From: Ailurus styani | Lineage: Eukaryota > Chordata > Mammalia > Carnivora > Ailuridae | Direction: 5' to 3' | Assembly: GCA_002007465.1 (NCBI GenBank) | Contig: LNAC01000162.1 | Span: 2,395,832 to 2,459,831, forward strand | DNA length: 64,000 nt | In this document: piece after piece, positions 23,116-36,100 of the stretch | How positions within the stretch are numbered: position 1 is the first letter of the stretch | How the letters are laid out: each line of letters begins with the position of its first letter | Notes under the pieces: generated by a model | Database searches by the model: none | Told to the model about the DNA's origin: nothing | Seen by the model: the letters and a program-made list of their open reading frames with translations, nothing else | Made by a program: the position numbers and the translations under genes

Positions 23116-24288
23116 AGGGGAAGTTGGCGGACTAGGAGGATCCCAGTCCCATGGATACACCTAGCAAACACCCACATCAGAGTAAATAACCCAGAAAACG
23201 ACCTGAAGACTGTCAGAACAGACTCTCTCCAGCTCAGTGTAAAAAAGGGGCCACACAAAAGGGGGCAGGTAGGACAGAGATGGGGTTATGTGCCTCAACT
23301 TCTCTACATGAGGAGGGGATTCTGCAGGCTTCTCCAGAGAAGGGAGAGGAGCACACCCCACATCAGGTACTGCAGCCACAAGAGACCCACACTGGTAAGA
23401 CAAATTCACATAACATTTGGCTTTGAAGACCAGAGGGGCCGGACTTAAAATGTTTTTACAATCTATGGGGCATAACACCTGAAACTTTAAAAATCAGCAT
23501 ACTCACCTCTGGGAGAACCAAAGCGCAGGGAGATAGGACAGAGTGCCTGCCCTTAAAGATATAAGAAAACAGCCTCACTGAGATACAGCATAGAAGCAGC
23601 AGTGAAAAAGGCCTAGATTATACAGGGCGAAGAGCATGTGCTGGAGGGGAAGGTATCTTTGGGAGACTTCTCCAAGAACAAAAGAGCTGATGGGCACAGT
23701 TTCCCTCCTACACCCCCAGCCTCAATACAGGGACACTAGCAGGAATCAGCCCAGCATGAACATTCTCCACTTAACTTGCTAACAGCACACCCTACCCCAG
23801 TGCTCTTCCGGGGACCCACTCCCTCCAACATGCTTTTGGCTGAAAGACACAGCAAAACAGCCTTGACCCAGGCCAGCACCATTCTAAACTAACTCCTGCC
23901 CTGGGGAGAGAGGAAGAAAACCATACTTACCACTTCTATTTGTAGCCCCAGCTGTGCGCTAGGGAAAAACATCTAGCACAACTGAAGGACCTGCCCACCA
24001 ACTAAAGCTTCTCAGGGGATAACATAGGGAGAGCACCTATAGTTCATTGCCACTGAAGCTCTGATAAATGTCTGTCTGGCCTAAATCAAGCCCAAGGCAG
24101 CCCCAGGCTGGCCCACTAATAACACAGTGACCAAACCCTGTCCACAACGGGCAAAGAGAAATACTGCAAATGACTAAAGGTCAATGCAGCTCAGCCCCAG
24201 CAGCCGGTGTATGTGACAAACATAGGAGACAGCCCTGAAGACCCAGGTTATAGTGAACAAAGACCATGGCACTACAGGACTTCTTTAT

Positions 24289-24317
24289 TTTTTAATTTTT
24301 TTTTAAGATTTATTTAT

Positions 24318-24366
<49 letters not shown>

Positions 24367-24450
24367 AGTGGGGGGAGGGGCAGAGGAAGAATGAGCTGAG
24401 CCAAAACCAAGAGCTGGCCGTTCAGTGGACTGAGCCACCCAGGTCCCCAA
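24289..24450 (-). mobile_element. CAN SINE with expanded (GA)n, inserted in L1
   Basis: Reverse SINE with 'aagatttatttatttcagag', then a (GA)n run at about 24319-24359 (the SINE's CT-rich region expanded), and the head 'gagccacccaggtcccc'. The TSD ACTTCTTTAT lies at 24279-24288 and 24455-24464. Confidence 0.93.
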
Positions 24451-24539
24451 GACTACTTCTTTATAAGGTAACTACCTTCAAGAGCAAGAGACATAGCTGA
24501 CTTTCCTAACACAGAGACAGACACTGGAAATTAGACAAA

Positions 24540-25560
24540 ATGAGAGAGACGACATCCCAAATGAAAAAACAGGACAAAATCACAAGAGATCTAAACAAAA
24601 CACAGATAAGTAATATGCCTAAGAATTTAAAATAATGGTTACAAGGATACTGACTGGATTTGAGAAAAGAGTGGAGGACCTCAACAAAGAGATACAAGAC
24701 ATAAAAAGAACACATCAAGATACAGAACTCATTAACTAAAATTAAAAATACACTAGATGGGATAAATAGACGAGAGGGAGAAGAATCGATGAGCAATCCA
24801 GAGGACACAGTAATGGAAAGCAATCAAGCTGTACAGCTGAGAGAAAAAACAGTAATGGAATGTGAAAACAAATTAAGGGACCTCAGCAACACCGTCAGCC
24901 ATAATAACATTCGCATGGTAGGGATCCCAGAAGAAGAGAAAGAAAAGGAGGCAGACAATTTATTTGAAGAAATAATAGCTGAAAACTTTCCAAATCTGAG
25001 AGAGGAAACAAATGCAGATCCAGAAAGCACAGAGAGCACCCAACAAAATCAATCCAAGTAAGGTCCACACTAAGACACATAGTAATTAAAATGTCAAAAA
25101 GTAGTAATAAAGAGAGAATTTTAAAAGCAGCAAGAGCGGGCGCCTGGGTGGCTCAGTGGGTTAAAGCCTCTGCTTTCGGCTCAGGTCATGATCGAGGCCC
25201 GCGTCGGGCTCTCTGCTCAGCAGGGAGCCTGCTTCCTCCTCTCCCTGTCTCTCTGCCTGCCTCTCTGCCTACTTGTAATCTCTCTCTCTCTGTGTCAAAT
25301 AAATAAAATCTTTAAAAAAAAAAAAAAAAAGGCAGCAAGAGCAAAGAAGACTATTACATATAAGGAGAAACTTCCATATGGCTATCAGATTTTTCAGCAG
25401 AAACTGTGCACCCCAAAAGAGACTGGCATGATATATTCAAAGTGATGAAAGGAAAAAAAAAATGCAGCTAAGAATTCTCTATCCAGCAATGCTATCCTTC
25501 AGAATAGGAGAGATAATTTCCCAGATAAACAAAAGTTAAAGGAATTCATGACCACTAAGT
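24540..25560 (+). pseudogene. L1 ORF1 remnant
   Basis: Codons of ORF1p are readable. The leucine-rich coiled-coil part precedes an open segment at 24789-25061 containing ENKLRDLSNTV, IRMVGIPEEE and LFEEIIAENFPNL (the RRM region). After a stop and a SINE at 25138, the C-terminal text resumes (PYGYQIFQQKL). Several stops and frameshifts prevent a full-length protein. The family's role is RNA binding in the L1 ribonucleoprotein. Confidence 0.85.
25138..25331 (+). mobile_element. CAN SINE (mustelid type), inserted in L1 ORF1
   Basis: Head GGGCGCCTGGGTGGCTCAGT, with a deletion of the usual 'tcagggtcctggga' after CATGATC, body 'tgcctacttgtaatctctc' and a long poly-A. A perfect TSD GCAGCAAGAGC lies at 25127-25137 and 25332-25342. 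Confidence 0.98.
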
Positions 25561-25870
25561 CAGCCCCACAAGAAGTGTTAAAGAGGATTCTTTGAGTGGA
25601 AAGGAAGGACCGTAAGTAGGAGTAAGAAAGGTAAGAAGTACCAAAGCACTAAAATTAAGTGTATCTATAGGAATCAGTCAAGAGATTCACAAAATAAAAG
25701 GATATAAAGTATAATACTATATAGCTAAAACTGGGGAGAGGAGTTAAAATTTAGTGGTTTTAGAATAGGTTCAAATTTAAGCAAACATCAAATTAGATTG
25801 CTATATATATATATAGGGTGTTGTATACAAACCCAGTGGTAACCACAAGTCAAAAACCAGCGATAGATAT

Positions 25871-25903
25871 GCAAAACAAAACAAAACAAAACAAAAAACA
25901 AAG
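25871..25903. repeat. (CAAAA)n simple repeat in L1
   Basis: Five consecutive CAAAA units plus an imperfect one inside the inter-ORF part of the L1. Confidence 0.93.
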
Positions 25904-26799
25904 TATATAACTAAGACGCCAAGAAACCAAGAGAACAGAAAGGAACTATTAGAACAACCATAAAACAAATAATGAAAGGGCAGTTGTACCTATCAACAAT
26001 GCCTCTGAATGTAAATGAACTAAATGCTGTAATCCAAAGACATACAGATGGCCAATAGACACCTGAAAAGATGCTCAACATCACTCATCATCAGGGAAAT
26101 GTAAATCAAAACCACAATGAGGTATCACTTCACACCTGTCAGAATGGCTAAAATCAAAAACACAAGAAATGTTGGCAAAGATGTGGAGAAAAAGGAACCC
26201 CTTGTACTGCTGGTAGTAATGCAAACGGGTGTAGCCACTCTGGAAAACAATATGGAGGTTCCTCAAAAAATTAAAAGTAGAACTACCATATCATCCAGTA
26301 ATTCCACTACTGGATATTTACAGAAACACTAATTGAAAAGATATACACACCCCTATGTTTTTTGCAGCATTATTTACAATAGCCAAATTATGGAAGCAGC
26401 CCTGTGTCCATTGATAGATGAAAAAGGAAGAAGCGCATAAACAATGAGTAAGAATAAAGTATAAAATCTTGCCATGTGCAACAAGAGGGATGGATCTACA
26501 GGATATAATGTTAAATGAATTAAGTCAGTCAAAGAAAGACAAATAACATATACTTTCATTCTTATGTGGGAAGGGAAGAGAAGGGGAGGGGAGGGAGGGG
26601 AAAAAAATAGACTCTTAAGTATAGAGAACTGATGGTTACCAAAGGGAGATGGTGGGACAATGTGTAAAATAAGTGAGGGGGACTAGAGAATACATTTAAC
26701 GTGATGAGCACTGATTAACATACAGAATTGCTGAATCACTATACTGTACACCTGAAACTAACATTTTATGTCATACTGGAGTTAAAAAGATTTTAACCT

Positions 26800-27225
26800 T
26801 TTAAGTTTTACATCCTGATCTTATTTATATAGATTCTATAAAGTTATCATTGAGCATGAATTCCTTTGTTTCCAACACAGATTTAACACACATTCAGCTG
26901 ATTTTGATTACTTGAGGTCAATTTTGAAACACACGATCTACCATATGTGACACTCTTAAATTTGTTCCACAGAAACAAAACTTCCATCCCAACTTGCATA
27001 GCACAGCCAGCCATTTTCTGTACAAGAGATACAGTACTTCAAACAAGCTGCTTGTAACACAAGATTTCCACTGGGAGCAACATATATGTGAGCCACTAAT
27101 TTTTTCTGCACTTCCCCATCTGACAATTGTTGCAAAATTGTAGGAGACATGCCCTCAAATAATAGAATAATTACAGCTATATAAAAATTTTAAATTTTAA
27201 CTTTTTCCTCCATTATGAATAATTA
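26800..27225. other. Unassigned; cysteine-rich minus-strand open frame
   Basis: On the minus strand 26956-27150 is open in one frame (contains YCISCTENGWLCYASW), and an overlapping second frame is also open for about 65 codons. Two long frames at once suggest low stop density rather than coding. No splice sites at sensible phase were found. The product is not recognised; an old transposon fragment is possible. Confidence 0.3.
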
Positions 27226-27241
27226 TCACCTTTTACTATTT

Positions 27242-27374
27242 TGTTTTATTTTTTAAGTAGGCTCCATGCCCAGTGTGGAGCCCCATGTGGGGTTTGAACT
27301 CACGACCTTGAGATCAGGACCAGAGCTGAGATCAAGAGTCAGACACTTTACAGACTGAGCCACACTGGCACCCC
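27242..27374 (-). mobile_element. CAN SINE, short (head half), with TSD
   Basis: Reverse copy: 'aagtaggctccatgcccagt', 'gagatcaagagtcagacac' and the head ending 'gccacactggcacccc'. The 16-bp TSD TCACCTTTTACTATTT (27226-27241) versus TCACCTTTTGCTATTT (27375-27390) has one mismatch. Confidence 0.95.
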
Positions 27375-27390
27375 TCACCTTTTGCTATTT

Positions 27391-28264
27391 GATGGAAAAT
27401 CTTGACAAGTGCTTGGTAGAGTATATTCAGGTTTTAGTCTTACTAAATAATGACAAGCCATGCTTATGCTGGTACTGTTTTAAGTACTATCTATAATAAG
27501 TTCCAAAGACTGTGCTGTAGATAATAGCTTGTAACCCCCTAGGCTTCCCTCAAACTTTGCCCTATTCCTACCATAGTGGCCTTATAACAAAAAGCCTATG
27601 CCCTTGCATACTTATTCCTTTATCACCTTGTTTGAATCTTAAGATCCTACTGCAACTTTATAATTTATTAGCATTTAGTTTCACTTTAATAATTATAGAA
27701 TTCTACCACCAAACCGAATAAGAAAACCTGCCAGTTATGCCATTTGGTTGGTAGTGTAGGGTACCAGATTAGTAAGAGATTTTGGGACTAGCCAGATCCA
27801 CCAAGGCAAGGCTACACTTGCTGGGCACCATGTAACATATAGATGTTGGACAGTATGTATTTGCAGGCAGAACACAGATTTGAGAAACAACAGGAATGCA
27901 GTAATTCAGATTGGACTGCATTTTGAAAGGAAACCGGTTACAATCTCACTTTTGGACAGAAGGATGAATAAGAGGTGGCATAACCTGCTTATACTGGAAT
28001 TTCAAAGAAACTGAAAAAAAAATTACTTAGTATATAGGAAACACATGTCTCTTGGAAACTTTTCAGAAAATAGATTAGAATATTTGTATTTATCATGAGA
28101 AACAGAACAGTTGATTGCTTTACCTGTCCATTATTGCTTCAATTTAAGAGCATGCATTTTAAAACCTGAGATATTGTCCCTTACAATTAAGCAAATTCTA
28201 CTTAGACATTATATTTAAAATAAATTATATAAATGTCTTAAAACCACTAATTGTCTCGGTACAA
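27391..28264. other. Unassigned AT-rich sequence
   Basis: No repeat, exon or RNA gene recognised. Confidence 0.5.
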
Positions 28265-28277
28265 ATTATTTCACATT

Positions 28278-28468
28278 TTTTTTAAAGATTTTATTTATTT
28301 ATTTGACAGAGAGAGAGGTCACAAGTAGGCAGAGAGGCAGGTAGAAAGAGAGGGGGAAGCAGGCTCCCTGCTGAGCAGAGAGCCCGATGTGGAATTCGAT
28401 CCCAGGACCCTGAGATTATGACCTGAGCCGAAGGCAGAGGCTTAACCCACTGAGCCACCCAGGTGACC
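28278..28468 (-). mobile_element. CAN SINE (mustelid type), intact
   Basis: Reverse copy from poly-T through 'cacaagtaggcagagaggca' to 'gagccacccaggtgacc'. A perfect TSD ATTATTTCACATT lies at 28265-28277 and 28469-28481. Confidence 0.97.
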
Positions 28469-28481
28469 ATTATTTCACATT

Positions 28482-30340
28482 AAGGATGTTCATTTAAACA
28501 TGGATATTGAAGAATGCACCACTTAAAAATTAGACATTTTTAGAAAGGTAGATTGAGTAATATTAATTTTTGGTTTTATGACAAAAAGGATGGTAAGTAC
28601 TTTTTAATAGACAATTAACTGAATTGTATTTAGAAAGATTGAGATTCATGAAAATGAATCAGCACTTAAGAACTGTTAATTTAGCAACTGATGTGTAATT
28701 GTTAACTATGAGAACTACATTTTATATTGTTACATGAAATTGAAATATAATCTAAGTATATTACACTGAAACTCTTAATTGGATTTAGTAAAATATTTGG
28801 AATTGAAGTAGGCTTAACATTGACCAGAAAAATAAAATTAAAATGTCTTTAATTTGTACTGTGGCTTCACATAAGCTTGAGTAAACTATACAGAATTCAC
28901 TCCTACCATAGTTCCACACCATTTAACCCTGTGGTCCACACAGAGACTGCCACTGAAATTGGTTTGGTAAATTCCTTCATGTTAGGTGTATCAACTGGCT
29001 ATCAATTAGCTAATGAAGGGAAGAGGATGGAATCATACTGGGATTCTCATATTGAGCTGTACTGCACTGGGTGGTCAACCTCTTTAAATTGCTACCATGT
29101 GATGTTTATTGTTCTTTTCCTTTTAAGAGAATATTACCTTGTTCCAAATCTGGAGTCTTGTTATTTCAACATCTCAGTCATAGGCATTTAGTTACACTAT
29201 TCCTTTCCACTTTTAAAATGTAGCTTCTGAAGATCTTAGGTAAATTTAGATGCTCAACATTTGCTCACTAAGCTTCCTTTTCTTGAACTAATGCACCCCC
29301 TTGGAGCCTCTTAAAGAAGCCCACCACCTGAAAATACTGAATATTTCAGATTAAAGTATTTACTTCAGAAAAACATAATTTGACTTTACAGATACAGAGA
29401 CTTATGCAATGTCCTGCTTTATTTAATCCTCCCCAAGTATGACAGGCATGAACTTTTCCACTGTTGCTTCTTTGTTTGCAAATTTAAAGGTGGTTTAAAC
29501 ACTTGCATTAAAAATGTCAAGCAAGCCAAGTCACTGAATAGATTACATCTTTGTTTCTGTTAAACAGTAAAAAGGTCTTTGTTTTTGCTCTAGTGGGCAG
29601 AACCTTTCCTAGGTATTCAAATAAAATTCACTGTCTTTCCCAGAACACTCAATAGAAGACTGTATTAGTCCTAATAAGGGATTTTTTTTCCCCCCAATAA
29701 GGATTGTACCATACGAGACAGGTCATCACTTTTCATTCTCAGAGATGTTTTTCCCTGCTATTTTATTGAGTGAATTGAAGTCAATAGGTGTGAGCTTCCT
29801 CAATTCTGCCTCTTTAAGTTCTTTGCCTTCCTCTCTCAAACTTAGTTTCATCCTGTCCTAGTTCCAGAATATGAGCCTCTACTGCTCAAGACTAACTCTC
29901 TAAGCTCTTTGCTTCTCTCCCTGTTAACCTTTTTAACACTAGCACCCAGCTCCCCTTTCCCTATTGTAGACCTCTTCCATGGTTTTCTAAAGAAGTACAT
30001 TACACAACCCCCCAACTGGAACAAAGAACAAAATCTAGCAAAACCATACTCCCAGACCCTCTGTACCCTATTCTCATTTAGTTTTTATTCAAGTATTTTC
30101 ACAATTATTTACACGTACATATACAAATATGGGGGGGGGGGACAAAAACAAAACCAAAAAAGTGTTTATTTTTTTATGTAGCCTCATAAAATCAACTCAA
30201 AACTATTTTCCAAAGTTAATTAGATTTGTTCTGCTTTCCTCTATATCCCCTTTAAGTGTGCCTTTATCATTCGTTTGTAATACAAGTAGATTCATTTGTC
30301 ATAGCCCGCATTCCCTCTTGGATTCCCCCTGACATCCTTG
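28482..30340. other. Unassigned sequence
   Basis: No family recognised over 1.86 kb, one of the longer repeat-poor runs here. A 104-codon plus frame (28877-29191) has no domain-like pattern. A 12-G homopolymer sits at 30130-30141. Confidence 0.45.
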
Positions 30341-30344
30341 ATTT

Positions 30345-31690
30345 TTTTTTTTAATTTACATACAGTAAAACTAAGTGTTCAGTTCTGAAGAATTTGACAA
30401 ATATTAGAATGCTCTTTCTACCCTCATGTAACATTCATGAAGGGTTCCATCACTCTAAAATCTCCCCCACCCTAACACTTTGTAATCAACTCCTCTTCCA
30501 CTCCATATCTCTGCAAACCAACAATTTACCATCCTTACACTTTTGTTTTTCCAAAATGTCCTATCAGTAAAACCCTACAACATGCACTCCTGTGAAGTCA
30601 TTTTATTCAGTAAAATATATTTAAGATTCATCAATGTTTTTGTTAATAATCTGTCATTTTTTATTGCTGAATAGCATTCCATTGTGTGACTAATTTATCA
30701 ATCACCTGATAAGGGCATAGGAGTTGTTTCAATTCATTGGCAATGATGAACAAAGCTGCCCCACACACAACGTACAACATTCTGTGTCAACAAGTTTGTA
30801 CTTCCAAGTGTAAATACTTTGAAGTGGAATTCTTCTGTAAGTGAAAGTATATATTTAACTTTTAAAAAATAGCTAAAATATTTTTTAAAATGTCTCTTCC
30901 CTTTTGCATTCCCATAAGCAATACACCCTCTCTAGCACTAGGTATTGCCCTTTTTAATCCATTCTAATAGATGCGGCTTAATTTACAATTCCCTGATGAA
31001 TAACATTGTTTCTGTCTTAAATTTATTTGCCATCTGTATAACTTATTTGATGAAATGTGTTTGCTAAGAATTATGTGGTAATTCTTTACTCCTTTAATGT
31101 AAGTTGTCTTCTGAATGCCTTCAAGATAATATTTCAGATTTTCAATTTTTTGAAATATAATACGCCTGGATTTTTTTTTAAATCCTGGGGGCAGGGGTTC
31201 TAGGAGTTCTTGAATTTATAGTTTGGATCTGTTATTTTGGGGAAAATTCTTGTTTCTACAAGTAGTTCTTTGGCCTGGTATTCTCTTCTATTGGGATTGC
31301 AATTTCACGGATGAGATACCATCTGATGTTGTCCTAAAGGTTTTGGATCTATTCTCTCCCTCTTCTGTTTCTGTCTGTACGATTTCAATAGACATTTTAA
31401 ATTTACCTGATTTCCTCTCCTTAGTCTAATGATGAGACACCAAAGGCATTTTTCATCTTGTTATGTTTCAATCCAGCCTTACCACTTGATTATATTATTC
31501 TCTGCTACAATTAACTATATGATCTTGCATGTTGTCCATCTTTCCCATTTGAGCCTTTAACATATCATAGTTCTTTAAATTCCCTGTCAAGAAGTTCTAA
31601 CATTTGTCATATCCTAGTTTGCTTTTTTTTTTTTGAGTCCAGTTTTGATAACTGTTTTGTCTCCTTGGAATGTGCTTTGTCATTTTTTGT
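30345..31690 (-). mobile_element. L1M in antisense, ORF1 joined to ORF2 3' end
   Basis: Reading the minus strand, 31690 to about 31150 matches L1M ORF1 (plus-strand complements 'gcatgttgtccatctttccc', 'aaattccctgtcaagaagttc'). About 31130 to 30345 then matches the ORF2 C-terminus and 3' part ('attgctgaatagcattccatt', 'gcaatgatgaacaaagctgc', 'ccattctaatagatgcgg'). The endonuclease and RT regions between them are absent. Confidence 0.75.
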
Positions 31691-31699
31691 TGAGAGACA

Positions 31700-32350
31700 G
31701 AAAACAGCATGGAAGTTCCTTAAAAAATTAAAAACAGAACTACTATATAATCCAGAAATCAGAGGGAAATGAAAATACTTACTTAAGAAACATACACTCC
31801 CATATTCATGGCATCACTGTTTATAATAGCCAAGACACAGAGGCAGTCCAAGTGCCTATCAGTGAATGAATGGTACAAACACATACTGGCCAAAAAGAAA
31901 CAAATCTTGAGATTTGTGACAACATAAAAGGTACCTGAGGATATTATAAGTGAAGTAAATCAGACAGAGTAAGGCAAATACTGTAGCATCTCATATGTAG
32001 AATATAAAACAAAACTATGCTTATAGACACACAGAACAGATTTGTGGTCACCAGAGGCAGGGTTAGGGTGGGGTGTGTGTAATGGGTCAAGACAATCAAA
32101 AGATACAAATTTCCAGTAATAAGTAAGTCAGGGAGATATAATGTAGAGCATGAGGACTGTAGTTAATACTACTCAATTGTGTATTTGAAAGTTGCTAAGA
32201 GTAGGTCTGAAAAGTTCTCCTCACAAGAAAAAATGATTAACTATGTATGGTGATGGATGTTAACTAGACTTCTGTGGGAATCATTTTGAAACACATACAA
32301 ATACGTTTTATCTAAAATTAATAGGTTATACATTATAGTTCAAAAAGAAA
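31700..32350 (+). mobile_element. L1 3' end (L1MA-like)
   Basis: Sense ORF2 tail and 3' UTR: 'catggaagttccttaaaaaat', 'actgtttataatagccaag', 'gaggatattataagtgaagt', 'tagacacacagaacagatttg', 'gtggtcaccagaggcagggt' and 'gatggatgttaactagactt'. It ends in an A-rich segment. Confidence 0.88.
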
Positions 32351-32389
32351 AGGTAAATTGTAGGCATCAACCAATTGTCACCTAAGAAT

Positions 32390-32525
32390 TTCAGTTCAAT
32401 TTTTCTTTTGATGTGTAATTTATACACAATGAAATGTAAAATATTAAGTGTACATTTTCTGAGTCTTGACATACCTGTGTACCCAAACCCCTATCAAAAT
32501 ATAGAACATTATTGTCACCCAAGAA
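32390..32525 (-). mobile_element. L1M 3' UTR fragment (minus)
   Basis: 'tttcttttgatgtgtaattta', 'acaatgaaatgtaaaat', 'taagtgtacattttctgag' and 'aaaatatagaacattattgtc' correspond to the reverse complement of an L1M tail. Confidence 0.65.
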
Positions 32526-32889
32526 ACCATCAAAAATGGTGGGAGGAGATTTCCTGTATAGGATATTGGAGACTGAGGCAAATAACCTTAACAACCAGAA
32601 ATGGTCATGCCACCTCTGCTAGGCCTTTGGTGTGAGAGGTTACAGTTCATCCAATTAGAAGTTCAAGAAGATGACACTACTATGCTTACCCTTAGTATAC
32701 CCCCCATTCTAAATTTCTTCAGCTATACCTGGCATGGTATGAACTTGGTTGTTTGTCTTTCCCCTCCAATATCTATTCTGCCTTCAGCCTCAGGTCTCTC
32801 CTTTATGCTATATAACCAGAGAAATATCATCTTCAGGCTGCTATTCTGTTATTATGGTATATTTCAAATTACTAAAGCTGGTAGCTGTC

Positions 32890-33105
32890 AGCATCCCTAT
32901 CTTGGCTCTGTTACCACTATGGGATCTGGGGAGAGTTACATAACTTCTCTGTACCTCAATTTTTTTCATCATTAAAGAATGATTATAGTTCCTATCAAAT
33001 AGGATTGGTTGAAGATTAGATGACTTATTGTGTAGTACAGTACTAGTACATACTAAGTGTTCGGTAAGTACCAGACATAATAGTAAGTGGTATTACTATT
33101 AACAC
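32890..33105 (-). mobile_element. MIR SINE (minus)
   Basis: 'gagagttacataacttctctg', 'tacctcaatttttttcatca', 'ggttgaagattagatgac', 'agtacatactaagtgttcggt' and a 'ggtattactatt' end reproduce the reverse complement of MIR in order. Confidence 0.82.
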
Positions 33106-36100
33106 AATAATAACTCACATATGTTAATTTTATAAATATGTTAATATTAATAATTAATAATAATACTATTTGCCTCTGTTCACTTTGATTCTCATGTTTC
33201 TCCCTGCATCTGGCTTAGCTGAAATACTTTTTACCCGTTAGGTACTAATGTAGTGTTATTTCTCTCCTTTCCTCTAAGGCAAAATTAATTACTTTTGGTC
33301 TTCCAAAAAAGCCTGTATCTAATTTTAAAACATTCACTTGTCACACATCAGCTGCAGGTTTTTATGTTTTCTTTTCCACTACAATGAATAAACCTGAGGG
33401 ATGGGCTAGCCTTTATATTCTAATTGCCTATTGCTTTATCTAGAATAATGTGGTACTTAATTATTTTTTCTTTCATTAGTTTATAAAGTGCCTTATATTT
33501 GGGGTCTCTCCTTTTATTAGTTAATAAAGTGCCTTACATTTAGAGTCTTTCAACTTTTTTTTAACATCACATTTAAATAGTTTTGTACACATCTTTCCTT
33601 TTTATTCAATAGTTAAGAATTTAACTGAGGTAGATGGCTCAGATCCACGCCTAATCTTTGCTGGATGCTTACAACAGTTCTTGAACTACTTCTGCCAACT
33701 CCATAAGGCTCCGTACAAGCATAGAACTGGAAATTATTTTTCATTAGAGATATAAGATATCATTCTCCATACTTAGGATACCAAATTTACTTTAATATCT
33801 ATAGAAAGTTCTCGGGCTTTTTTCATATTTGTTGAGGAAGTGATATCAACAAATTTGCAAGTAATTATCTCCAAACTTTATTCTCAAGTACTTTGAGTTA
33901 TCTACCTGGGGGTAAAACAATGAATTTAAAAAGATTAAAATTTAATTTTTATTTGTTGTATACATGAGTTTCTTTTAATAAATCCTATCAACTGTATGGA
34001 CTACCTTGAAAATAATGGATTAAAAATTCTAAACCATCAAATTGAAAATACCATTTGTAAAACCTAAGAACTCTTATCCATGACAGCTCAAGGTACATAC
34101 CAAAGCTGTAAGATCACCTCTGAGTTGCAAAAGATAGGATACTTTTTGCATTATTTTTATGATTGGATCTAGGGTCTCAGATCCATGATACTATTTCACT
34201 GTGTTATTTTGGATATTATTACATTTAACAGAATGGAGAGCATGTTATCAAGCCTAAAATTCTTCAGTGCTTCCTCAGTTACCTAGCTCTTTCCCATACG
34301 CTTCTCAAAAAATCCAAAGTGACATTAGTAAGGAGAGTACCAGCCTACAGAACATTACATGGTCATAGTAATTCTTCTAAAACACATTCTTGTTCACGAG
34401 GTCATTCAAGAGCTTGTTAATGTATTTTAATGTATCAATAAGCATCTCTTTAGTCCTTGGATCAAAGATTAAGCTAGAGATATCTCTCTACCTGTACCTA
34501 GTTATGTTCTGAATGGGTGTAGAAATTGACAACTGGAATGATAACATGTATGACTTTAAACCTTTGTTCTTTGCTATAATGTATCTATGCTCTAGCCCTG
34601 GAACTTTCTTCTCCTTGCCCTTCAACAGCTTTAATTTTTTAAGGTTTTTCTTGCATTACAAAACAAGGCTAACTTAATTATACCTCAATTTAAAAACAAA
34701 AGTTAATACTTTGTTGCTATCAGAGAAGAATCAATGAATCTAAAAGTACAGAACTTCTCAAATGGTCCAATAACTACTTCAACAAAAAAACTAGACCATA
34801 TCAAACACCAACATAAAATCACTGCTACACTATGCAGAAGTACAAATAGTACAACCTATTTTATTACATTTGTTGCAAATGTTTGTATATTGATTGTTAA
34901 AACTCTTTGATTGCTTTAAAATTGTCCACAGTTTCCCTACTACCTCAATCCCAAAATGACTTGTGAGAACTACTAGCTCTCTTCACTGATCTCTCTAGGC
35001 ACACACATTCATCTTATTATTTTATGATAAATTGCTACAATCCTCTAGGTATTTTTCCTTGGGCCAACTCTGCCTTTAAATTTTCTTTTCGTCTTCACGT
35101 AAGAATAGGGCTGGGAATGATAGTATTATACAACTGCAAAAGGACAGTTCCACAGTTCTGTTGCATCAATACTTAGAGAAGATCCTATCCTCTACCACAC
35201 AGAAAAAAAAATGCCATTGGATGATCAATTTTTGCATGTTACCCAACAAGAACATAGGTTTGCTGTAACTATAGCATTGCACAATGAATGGCACATGGTT
35301 GCATTTTCAGTATCTCAGTCAAAACCGTTATCATTGGCCTTCTACTTGAGGATTAAAGTTTTATGGGGTAAAAATGGGGTTATAAGAAAGAAAATGAAAT
35401 TTTCTTAGACAAGAATTACAAATGCCTTCCAGGAATAATACTAAAGTTTTTCCCCATTCTGTCAGATGTCAACATTTTGACAGCATAGAAAAAAAAGCAT
35501 TAAACATTTTCCACCCGATCAAATTTTGACATTTTTCAAAAGACACATTCACCAGACACATCAGTTTTGCCTATGGAAAGACACTGCATATTATATACTA
35601 AGGGAAGATTTAGGCAGGAAGAATGAAAATAAGAGAACCAGATGACACCTGATGTCATCACAGTGATACAGAGTACAAACAGTACATAGAATATGACAAG
35701 TTAGAGATTGTGGCAATTTTATTTGAGTATGTTGAGAAATATATTGTATAATTAATTTTCAATCTTCCATGGTAATGAGAAAAAGTGAAGGCAGGAAAAA
35801 GGACTACAAAAATTAAACCCTCCTCTTCTATAGAATTTTAATTGCATCAATCATTATATCCAGAACAACAACAATAGTTAAGGTTTTTTTCATTTTTCCA
35901 TTTCCTCTATAAAACAAAAGTGGTAGAAAGAGTATAGATAATAATAATCAGCCTTTAATTTATCAAATGTTTTGTCTCTTTTTCCCGCCTCCCCATAATG
36001 AGCCAAAGAACTCTAATACCAAAATATATTCTTTTAAACAGTGGTTATATCCCATCTTTCTTAATCATTTAGTAGCTTTCTCAGAAACTAACACTGAAAA

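Larger units (their letters stand above)
23119..26794 (+). mobile_element. L1 with 5' UTR, ORF1 and 3' UTR but most of ORF2 missing
   Basis: It starts at 'aagttggcggactaggagga' (L1 5' end-like) and has a GC-richer 5' UTR of about 1.4 kb. ORF1 follows at about 24540, with the NNIRMVGIPEEE motif and its 3' part ('tttttcagcagaaactgtgc'). The inter-ORF/early ORF2 text ends at about 26043 ('gaactaaatgctgtaatcc'). It then jumps to the ORF2 C-terminus ('agatggccaatagacacctg') and a 3' UTR ending at about 26794. Two SINEs are inserted. A full L1 is about 6 kb or more; endonuclease and RT are essentially absent. Confidence 0.88.

Noticed and set aside
28877..29191. 104-codon plus-strand open frame
   Set aside because: No recognised motif, no flanking splice sites or polyadenylation context; length is not exceptional for AT-rich 64 kb.
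34104..34122. 19-base microexon-like segment on the minus strand between TTTTGCAACTCAG and GTATGTAC
   Set aside because: Phase would continue from the 38630 exon, but a 19-base exon by eye has no independent support.
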